Part shown: positions 55,046-64,000 of the stretch, in pieces
Layout: each line of letters opens with the position of its first letter
How positions within the stretch are numbered: the stretch's first letter is position 1
DNA from: Isoetes taiwanensis
Lineage: Eukaryota; Streptophyta; Lycopodiopsida; Isoetales; Isoetaceae
Length of the DNA stretch: 64,000 nucleotides
Assembly (NCBI GenBank): GCA_021234155.1
Contig: JAJEKV010000051.1
Location: forward strand, 2,666,754-2,730,753
Direction of reading: 5' to 3'
The notes under the pieces: model-generated
The model's database searches: none
What the model was told of the DNA's origin: nothing
The model's input: only the letters and a program-made list of their open reading frames with translations
Made by a program: the position numbers and the translations under genes

Positions 55046-55397
55046 TATATTGTAGGTGTGAATGTGCAAATCCCAGTTCCAAGTGCAAAAGTAACTTTGC
55101 TACAAATGGAAAAGAAATTTATCCCATTGCAACTTGACACTATGATACCACTGAAATGAACAAATGATGTGCTAGCTATACTCGCCACCCAACCATGAGC
55201 TCAGCACAGATATTGAATGCCCCCAGAGCTCTCCCCAAGCATCTTTATAGCTAGCAAATCCTAGCCCTAAAATGAATGGGTCATCTTTGGCCATGCCTCC
55301 AAATACGGACACCCCCTTCTATGGGAAAGCCATAGTGTTGGGCCACTGCCAAAAAGGCTGCCCGATGCCTTTCATGGACTGCCACGTCCTATGTATA

Positions 55398-55610
55398 TCA
55401 TATTCGTCGGAATAAGTTGAGCGCCCTGTCAATATGGCCATGGTGGCCATATGCGACAATTATTGTATTCCATGGTACTATATCCTGAACTGGCATTTCT
55501 TCAAAAAATTGAAGAGCTGCTGTAAACTGTCCATGTTGACAAAAGGCCATGAGCATGGTAATGGCATCGATTCGAGCCATTGGATCGTCATTCTGGGAAG
55601 TGACGAGCAC
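55398..55610 (-). pseudogene. PPR protein fragment
   Basis: The frame contains one full pentatricopeptide motif and parts of two others: ITMLMAFCQHGQFTAALQFF, EEMPVQDIVPWNTIIVAYGH and HGHIDRALNLF. The D-I/V-V-x-WNTII pattern is typical of PLS-type PPR proteins, which bind organellar RNA. A stop follows FRRI, and upstream and downstream repeats are not readable in frame. It is a relic or a piece left after rearrangement. Confidence 0.75.
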
Positions 55611-55899
55611 TATATCTGTGCTTTCTTTTCAGTTAGCCAGTTATCAGCGTCTTCTCACCGTCTTCTCACAGTAACATTCCTTATTGCTCTATGGTTCCCT
55701 CCATTTTCGATCCTTTCTGCAGCCCTATGATGATTAAATCCTCTTCCTGCGACTCCAGGATGATTTTTTACTGGACTTTACACGATGATCCAATCTTCTT
55801 CTTGCAATTCCACAATGATCTTTTTACTGGGCTTTATATGCTTTTGCAGATATGCTTTTTTCTAGGCGCTTTTCCATTGCAAATTTGCATTGATTAAGC

Positions 55900-58170
55900 A
55901 TGCCATGATGGGTGTAGACCTACAAATCTATACTTGGAGATGAGTTGTGCGGGGCTTTTTTCATGTTGGCTTTCGTCTGGTTGTTTGGAATGGTGATGTT
56001 TCGCGCAGTGCAAATCATTGCTTGCAGTGCGTTCGTGCATGCGTTATTCTAACTGTTAGATTTAGATTCATGCAGTCTTAGATCGGTAAATCATTGCTTA
56101 CAGCTGCATTCGTGCATGCCTTTTTCTAACTTCTTATTATAGGAGTGACTATATCTGGCCATGAAAATTAGAAACCTTGCAGAAAATCTGTTCATTCCAC
56201 TCTGAGATATTAGTTTTGGTCTTCCTGCAATTTGAAATCTTACTACTGGGGTTCAATTTTGTAGGAAATTACTTGTTTGTAAACCAATAGGGAAAAGCAT
56301 ATCTCTGTTTGCATCTTGTACGTATGGTACAGCAACATCATGTAACTCTGGGTTGGATTTAGAATTTGAGATTCATGCATTATCTACTATTGGATCTGGA
56401 TTTAGGTATTCTGTTGCAGGATTTGGATTGGGCAGCGCATTACGCATGCAGGATGCAACAACATCCAGTAATATTTCTATTTCTACATCCTAATGTACTT
56501 TTGAATTGCGAAGTTGGCATCTTCCTCTGGGCATCATCTATTCCCTCTTTGTTTTTTCATGGTTTCACCAGTCCACCAGTTTGATGCTTTTTTGAGTAGG
56601 GTTCTTAGGTGTTTTATGGTAGGGCTCAGGCGTAGCTTAGGTGTTCTTAGGTGTTTTATGGTTTTCTGGTTGGTTTGTTGGGTTTGTCTCCGCTGTGTTC
56701 TGGTTTGATTTTGCCATCCTGCTAGTCTTATTTTTTAATTTGACGTTCAGTTTGATGGTCTAGGGGGCATTTTGTATGGATAAGGTCAGTTTTTTGGGGT
56801 CTTTTTTCGGGGGCCTTGTTCGATTGTTTCTTTTTCGCTTTGGTTGTCTATGGGTGTTGCTTTTGTTGGTTCCGTTGTTTGTCTTTTCATGATGATGTTT
56901 TTTTTGGTATTTTTCTTGTAGTTTGTTTTTTTTTCTGTATTTGTTCATGTGGTTCTCACCTCCCCTTTTTTTCTTTCAGTGACAATGTGTGCTCAATCTA
57001 CTCTTCGGAGCCTTACCCTGCCCACCGCTGATCACGAACATGCCCCCTTAGCCTAATATCCCTCCAAGATTATAATTTTTATCTTTCCAACCTTAGATCT
57101 TCACTTATTCTTCACTTATTTAGCAGGCTTGCCTAACTTCCTTACAACAATTCTTGTAATTCTAGCTTGTCCACGTAGGTGTCCACATCACCACAACTTA
57201 ATACAATCCGTTAAATTGACTGATTTTCCAATCTACCGCTAAGAAAATTCAAAAAACTCTTGAAACTTCCCCAGTCTATTCCGTCGATGCGTCCTTCATA
57301 ATGCAACGATGCTCCCCTGCACTCCGTATCTATTTTATTTTTTCGTATGTGTGTTTCAATGGCAGTAGCGCATCTTGCTTCAAGGGCCCATGCATACAAG
57401 TTAGTGATTTTTGCACCTTTTTTCTACCCTTTGTTGGACGTCTTTGTTGATATCTGGAAGGTCGAGAAACCGTGATTCGTTTCTTACCTGTCGGTATTGG
57501 CCTTGAAGGGTTTGTTAATTGCCTTGGAAGTTTTGCTGTAGATGAATCCCTTAGTACGCACCATCTTTGTGGGTTTTCAATTGGTGATGGTGTTAGCATG
57601 GCTGCAACCCTTTCCTTCTTTCGGTTTTCTCATTTTGTTCATACTTTAGAGGTTAATCAAGTTCCAACAACAGCTTGCCTCATGATTGCTGTTATTCTGG
57701 TTGCATTTGACATCACTTTGCAAATCAATTTTTCTTGATTTTCGACAGATTTGTTTTGTGGGTTTTTGTAAATCGCAAGTCTTGGGGACCCTTGGCTATG
57801 ATGATTGCATTTCTTGGCAAGTGTATACCCTCTAGCTTCTCATCTAGTTCATGAAGCTATTCCAGGGAAGCGGTACAGCAAATATATTGAATCAGTACAA
57901 GTAGCTTTTGGTTGGTGCTTTTAAACGTAATTGATTTAGGATCATATGGTGTCAATCATACATGAAAATGGCTAGGATTCAGATTTGAGTGCATAAAAGC
58001 TGTTGTATTTTTTTAATAGAATAGGTTGATGCTTCCCCACATGCAACTTGGCTGTATCTGTCTTATAAATAGATGATATTTATTGATAAGAAGGCAAGAA
58101 TAGTCCTTGCTGTGGCTACAAAATCAGAAAATTTTCTCTTATTGTGGAATGGATGGAATAGGTATTCTTC
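55900..58170. other. Stretch without recognised genes
   Basis: T-rich, with GTTTT/TTTGG words at 56740-56960 and a small duplication of GGTGTTTTATGG at 56609 and 56650. No gene, RNA or mobile-element border was recognised. Confidence 0.45.
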
Positions 58171-58175
58171 TGTAA

Positions 58176-58958
58176 CTAGAGATGACGGTTCAGCCTAGAC
58201 ATGCGTCTGTTAGAATTTTTCTTTGGCTTTTTGCTGATATGTATTGATGACGTGCCTGCTGCTGACTCGGCAAATACTTTCGTAACACTCCCACTTGTTT
58301 CTAGATCAACAGCTTTGTCTATGAAACTGTCTATGAAACTGTCATCCTCTATGCTTATCATTTTAAGGGCTGATCTGTGACACTCAAATGTATCTCTAGC
58401 TAAAGCATTAGTAAATGTATCAGCCACCATCTCTTGTACTAATGAACTCTAATTCAAGAGTTCCTTCAGCTACTCTCTCTCTAATGAAATGGTACTGGGT
58501 CTCCATATGCTTAGTTCCATGATACTTTGGATTTCTTGCTAAGGCAATTGAACCTTGATTATCAGAATAAATTAGAGTTGGCTGCTCCACACATTCTTGT
58601 TGCAGACCTGCTAAGAGTTTTCTGAGCCACAAAGCTTCTTTGGCTGAATGTGTTGCCCCAGTATATTCTGATTCAGTGCTAGAGATGCCACTATGTTTTG
58701 TCACTTGGAACTCCATGAAATGGCCCCACTTCCTAGGCTGAAACAATATCGCCCAATCTGCATTAGTGAATCCTTCAAGTTTGGGCATGCCGTCTCCTTG
58801 GAAACATAAGGCAAAGCAGGTTGTTTCCTTACGGTAGCGTAATATCCGCTCCTTAAGTAGACTGGGGAAAACATTTCACTCCAATACTGTTTTTCCAGTT
58901 TCGAGATCACTTCCGTTTCATTGACACCTATAACTTCTAATGCCCTGCTTTCATTCAT
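58176..58958 (-). pseudogene. Ty1/copia pol fragment (end of RT and RNase H)
   Basis: The frame 58788-58420 has LEGFTNADWA, FQVTKHSGISSTESEYTGAT, EALWLRKLLAGL, LIYSDNQGSIALARNPKYH and MHFIRE-like HFIRERVAEGTLELEFIST. These are the RNase H blocks of copia elements (SSTESEY, D-N-x-A). The preceding piece (58958-58701) holds the end of reverse transcriptase, and after a frameshift the end reads VADTFTNALARDTFE, equivalent to the usual VADxLTKPL finish. No LTR was recognised. Confidence 0.85.
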
Positions 58959-59611
58959 TCTTAGCTCTTTTGACAGATCTGTGGCTCAATGGATCTATAT
59001 AAAAGGTTTCGGCCTCATCAAGAAGGAAGATTCGTGCTTCTACATTTTCAGAAGATTCTGCAAATTTTGGTAGCTGTATCAATCTAAGCTACTTAGACGA
59101 TCTCCTATTCTTCTCAAGCTTTTCAGTTTATTAGACTATTTGGATCTTATCCATAAACTATTATAACATTGCTATTTATTGCTAATATTCTCATATTTTG
59201 TATGGGCTTATTCCTAAGTCCAATTGCTTTTAGGAAATGCTGCTGACATCCTCTATCATGCACATTAACTGTTTTGTACTTATTTTCCATAATTAATGAT
59301 TAAAAAGCTTCATTCCCCTCCCCCACCCACCCACCCACCAACATCTGCTTCGGTCAATTCCTTGGCAGTATTATCATCCTAATATCTAAACCGAGCAAGC
59401 CAATCTAGACTAGTACCTCTTTTCCCAAAGCCTAAATAATTTGAAGACCATTATTTACTCACTAAAATCATTATAAATTAAAAGTAATTCATCTGCTACA
59501 ATCATCAATTTGAATTATGTGCAGTTACATAGACTATGAACTCTATGTACCATTGTATGAACATTATGCCCAGAACTTGGCATAGATACAATTAAGACAA
59601 AAGGATCTTAC

Positions 59612-59802
59612 CATATGTATCAGTAATCTAAGATAGTTGTCTTACTAAATCACTTTGAATACGTAGACCATCAATATTGCAGCCTGTATTCCAATGGACA
59701 GATAGCTCCAAACCATTGTCGTTGTCTCGATATTCCACATCCTTCAAGCTAAAGCCAACTCTAACAGCAAAATAAACACAATTGGAGGAGAGAACTCGTA
59801 CC
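59612..59802 (-). other. Possible last exon of an unknown gene
   Basis: After a good acceptor (GGTTGGCTGCAG on the minus strand) the frame reads VRVLSSNCVYFAVRVGFSLK and ends QSDLVRQLS. A GTAAGA donor follows the stop, so the frame may be wrong. The family is unknown. Nearby, 59318-59340 is a (CCAC)n microsatellite. Confidence 0.22.
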
Positions 59803-60085
59803 TGCAGCCAACCAATACACAATTAGCATGATAATGGTAAATGTGCAAGGGCCAAAAGGTACATTGAACCATCATTCAATTAAATTGGGATTATGTCTTG
59901 ATTTTGGGACAAATTTCATATTGCAAGTTTTTTAGTAAATTGATAAAAGTCACTATACGTTAACATATAATCACACACCTTAATATAAATTCACACCTTG
60001 ACTTCAAATTACAAAATCCATATATCATGAAACTCAAGTAGTACACAACTTTTATTAACTGTGATTGATACATAGTAACTGTTTC

Positions 60086-63067
60086 TCATTTTTCCACCAG
60101 CATCCCCAAGGATATGAGGACCTTATTCCTTACATCCTGAGGTATTGTAACTCTCGTTGTTTTACTAGGAATAGTTTTTGGAGTCCACGAGTACAATACG
60201 GTTTTAATGTCTAGCCAAAGATCAGGATCACTAGGATTTCTCCTCCACCTCTTTGTCCAACAATCTGAATATCTTTCTTTATTGGTGACATTACTCAACT
60301 GATGTACTGGACACCACCATTCCACGCGCACCTTATTGAAGTTAACATCACCTTCTTCTTTGCAAATATCCGAGATAGTGTATCCCAACCACACTGGATA
60401 GGTCTCTAGATCTGCTGGTTTTACTACAACAAATTGGTGGCACTCCACGTCAGTAGAAGGTTCATAACAATCCATGCCTAGATATTTTGGCCTATCCTTC
60501 TTAGGACCAACATAGTGTTTATCAGATTGAGGAGGAGCATATGCCTTCACAATGGTGCTAATGGTACCATCATCTTCGTTAGCACCAGCTAATGTTTTCC
60601 ACTTACTTTTAGGGAACCACCCTTCTTTCAGCTCTTCTGAGGATGTGTCTACCTCATCCAACAAGTTGATCACCTTCTTCCAATAATCTATCAATGCACG
60701 ATTAGTCTCATCTGAATTAGTTTGCCAATGCTTAATGTAGTCATTGATGCCATCCTTAGTCAATCCCAATTGCTTGACTTCTTGGTTGGTTTTAGAGCTT
60801 TTGGTTGACCAGAGGTATCATAGGCTTGCCATTTGCATCCCCTTGTGCCAAATTCTCGCCCCACCTCTCCACTTCTCCTCTGAAGGTCTCATTTTCCATT
60901 GCATGATTGGAATCCCTTCTCTCACCCAAAAAGTGAATTGAAGAGGTCTAGAATGACCTTCCATGTCGAGAGCATAACCATCCACAAAACTCTTCCAATC
61001 AGGTACTTCTTCTATGATAGATCCTATAGGAGATGGATTTGTACATCCATGAAATATTTCCAATAGCACGGGAAAGTTGGTAAGCTTTCATTGTCTCAAT
61101 ACATGACTATATTTTCCAAACAATGCGTCCACATCCTCATGAGTATGTCCGGGCATTAGGAGCCCCAAATTGACTCTTTCAAAAATACCCACAATTTTTA
61201 AGTAGGATAGGAAAGAAAACATCCACTGTTCTTATTTTGACCAAAGACAATTATCTAGTTGCAAGAGGAGCTTTCTGGGCAGATCTCGAGGTTTAGCACG
61301 AGATGTTGAAGCTCCAACATGTTCATTAGGTCCATTCCTCCTAAACCTTGCCTTGCTAAACTTTTCAATACTATTAGGGGTTCCATCCAACAATGCACTA
61401 TGTAGTGCCTGGCTAGCTGTAGGATCCTGGAGGTGACCATTGTAACCCTTCTCATAGTTTCTTAAACACCTCGTAATACTCCCAATGTGAAAATCTGGAC
61501 CATCACTCCACAACTCTAAACTGAAATGGCCATAGTAGGTCTGAGACTGCCCATGCAATATTGCCTCAGTCATTGAAATCTGCAAAGGGATGATCTTCCA
61601 CATGACTTAGGAATGTACTTGAATTGTGGAAGGCAAGTCTTCTGTTGGTCCATTTTATCATGTATGATACATAGATAGTTATTAGGTTCCATTGCAGATA
61701 AGGTCCTCCACATCCAATAAGTTGATCTACATGATAGTTGATCTGTCATATGGTCCTTCATATGTTCCCTTATCTTTGCCCTTAGACTTGGTTGCACAGT
61801 CTTATCTAGTGTCTCCTTCAGCTTAGCACATAAATTGCACTTGGCAAAGTTGTTTGAAGTTGCTATGGTCACATGCTTGAAATGCTTATTCCATAGCCTA
61901 CTAAAACTGGGCTGGGATATAGAGGCCACTCCAAGTTCCCGAAGCAATGCATTTATTTCCTCTAATATGCTCTTCTGGGTACAATGGGATGGCAATCTCT
62001 TTTCAACAATAACTCTACCCTGTTCATCCTTCTTACTCTTATGTGGCATGTTTTCTGCATTGAAATCCACATATCTTTCAAATATTTCCTTTGCAGCTAT
62101 AGTTCTTGAGGTAGGCCTTACCAGGCCAGTGTTCCCATGCAATGCAATTTTACTACCATTTTCATGTCTCTTTTGCCAGTTGTGCCAAGAAGAGGTTGGA
62201 ATTCCATGTATAGCCATCCATGCTTTTGAACATATCCACTTTCCATTCAATGGGAATCTCTTCTTCTTTGATCTTTCATCCTGAATTACATATCCAAATA
62301 TGGTGTACATGAAATTCCTCCTGCTATCACACTTGTGTTCCTGATATGTAGCTCTTGCTACCACCATCTCCTCTATTGTGAACATTCTACACTGGGAGGC
62401 CCAACAACATTCACTTCCTCTAACCTTCATCGTATTTCAGGAGAACAATCATAATCTGACTTGCATCTTTTGGTGGGATAATGTTTGAAAGTTGGAAGTG
62501 GCCTCTTGCTACACTGTGTGAACATTATTGACAATGGTTCTACATCTATAGGAAACATGTAGTTCCCCTCCAGTTGAATACTGTCCCTAGGCCATGCAAC
62601 AATAGTTGGAACCTCTAGTTGCTTCACACAAGCAAGGCATTCTTGTTTGCCCTGAACCCTTTTCCTTCCAATTGTCATATAATTTTGAGATTGCCACACC
62701 TAACCTGTCCTCCCCTAATCTTTCATCATTCACTGCATTGATAGGATCTGCTAGAACAATAATCCCTTCTCCTACTGCCTCTCTGTATGCAGGATCTTGA
62801 CCTTTTTGTTTTTCCAATCGACCCGAGTATAAAGTACAATTTCCTTTCCTTTGGCATCATCCTTTTCATTTCTGGTCTTTTCCTTTCCTTTGCCATCATC
62901 AACATCATTTGGAGTCTTTTCCTTTCCTTTGCCATCATCAACATCATTTGAGGTATTTTCTTTTCCTTGGGCATCATGTTCATTAGTTGGGGATTTTTCC
63001 TTGCCTTGATCAGCATCATTGGGGGCTTTTTTTTTAGCATTTTGCATGCCATTGACCTAAAATGCAT
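60086..63067 (-). pseudogene. Transposase-like gene, copy 3 (most complete)
   Basis: Order on the minus strand: a lysine/aspartate repeat region (GKGKEKTPNDVDD, 63000-62850); GEGIIVLADPINAVNDERLG near 62770; C-x2-C piece ECLACVKQLEVPTIVAWPRD; the 286-residue frame 62430-61570 with ARATYQEHKCDSRRNFMYTI, KCNLCAKLKETLD, LSCRSTYWMWRTLS and IHDKMDQQK; then GHFSLELWSDGPDFHIGS and LLQLDNC at 61540-61240; GHTHEDVDALFG near 61130; and the frame 60769-60086 with KHYVGPKKDRPK, VWLGYT..., RVEWW and SDCWTKRWRRNPSDP. The last segment (W-G ... V-x-V-x-W) hints at a small SH3/chromo-like barrel. There are five or more frameshifts. No small convergent gene was found beyond its 3' end. Confidence 0.7.
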
Positions 63068-63179
63068 AAAACATATAGTAAGTTAGCATATCCAAATGAC
63101 CTCTCCCTAACATGTTCATAAATGAAAGCCTCATATGTCTTATTCTATTTGATCATTCTATTTATATATTGGGATTGCC

Positions 63180-63935
63180 CAAGTTATTTTCCTCAACATT
63201 ATATATTAATAAAACCCTCTAACTTATAACCTTCTAACTTGTATCCTATAATAACCTTAGAAACAACTTTTAAGGTTATTATAGGTTAGCAGTTTTAAGG
63301 TTAAGAAGTTTATTATAGGTTATTATAGGTTAGAAATTTTAAGGTCTAACCTTAACTTTAGAAGTTCTAAATTCTAATTCTAATAAACTTCCACGTTTTT
63401 AGTTTTGTATTTGGAATTCAGTGGTATTTGTATTTAGTTTTTTAGTTAGGGTTAAGTATAACCCTAACTGCTAAATTCTAATTCAAACTTAACTATTAAC
63501 TTATAACTAGCATATAAACTTATAACTTTTAAACTCGCGGTCCTTAAAACTATTAACCCTTGCAATAAATTTTTGCGGAAGTTATAATGGCGCGGTACGA
63601 AATTTTAAAAGCAGTTATTATTTCAAGTTAGCATTCCTTTTCGAACTTTTCTCTCACACTTTCGAACTTCCAGGCGCTTCTGCTTCCAATTTTCGAGCAT
63701 TCCATCCAGGCGTTTCTGCTTCCAATTCGGCTTCCAATTTCTCGGCTTTCTCGGCTTTCTCGGCTTCTATCTGCTTCAATCTGCTTCTTTCTCGGCTTTC
63801 AATCTATTTTTCGGCTTTAAACTGCTTTTTTCTGCGCTTTTGAGCTTTTTGGCTCTTTACAATCTCTGTGGCTTTTCGGCTTCTACAATCTTCTGCTTTT
63901 GGGTTTTCGGCTCATAGGTTATTCGTCTCGAAGGT
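63180..63935. repeat. Low-complexity leader region upstream of copy 3
   Basis: 63180-63370 repeats TAACCTT/AAGGTTA and TTATAGGTTA in both orientations. 63715-63935 repeats TTTCTCGGC and GCTTCTNCAATCTGCTT. These may be the 5' end of the transposase-like element. No coding sense is seen. Confidence 0.55.
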
Positions 63936-64000
63936 TTCTACAAAGCTTTCGGCTCAAAGGTTTCGGCTCTACAATAACAAAATTTTCTGGTTTTTTGGTT

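Overview
The window reads as nuclear DNA of a land plant with a large, transposon-filled genome. It holds one spliced protein phosphatase 2C gene with plant-type GT/AG introns, fragments of a PPR protein and of a receptor-like kinase, a Ty3/gypsy element of the kind found in plants, Ty1/copia and LINE remnants, a Helitron and MITEs. The species cannot be read from the sequence; a fern or other non-flowering lineage is a guess. No rRNA, tRNA or CRISPR array was recognised.

Layout. 1-6.7 kb: a transposase-like gene (copy 1) broken by frameshifts, a small convergent gene with a conserved TATA box, a decayed LINE, a second copy of the small gene, and an L1-type RT scrap. 7.8-11 kb: the only apparently intact host gene, a group-A-like PP2C with 5' UTR intron. 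12.2-39.6 kb: a tandem segmental duplication. Copy A (12217-16003) is compact. Copy B (16004-about 39570) has been inflated from 3.8 to 23.6 kb by insertions that can be dated relative to each other, because copy A shows the empty sites. They are a LINE split by a complete gypsy element with GGCAC target duplication, a Helitron between A and T, a hAT-type MITE with 8-bp target duplication, a LINE ORF1-only element with TCAAA duplication, an 859-bp tandem duplication, and a compound insert with inverted repeats and a captured kinase exon. 39.6-45.5 kb: hypothetical frames, satellites, then copy 2 of the transposase-like gene with its small convergent gene. 45.5-51.7 kb: an unusual unit full of palindromes built on GGCGCC, with a long hairpin and a broken multi-exon gene carrying a lysine/glutamate-rich stretch and a ParB/sulfiredoxin-like segment. 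54.6 kb: a MITE with 9-bp target duplication. 55.4-59 kb: PPR and copia scraps. 60-63 kb: copy 3, the longest version of the transposase-like gene.

Most likely new biology: (1) the three-copy transposase-like family (DNC...NKN and GHTHDDID motifs) with a convergent small partner gene behind a conserved TATAAAAGCAGC box; (2) the palindrome-rich unit with the ParB-like gene; (3) a LINE 3' hairpin conserved by compensatory changes in three places. Many frameshifts, and patchy differences between otherwise identical repeats, leave open that part of the damage is consensus error in the assembly.
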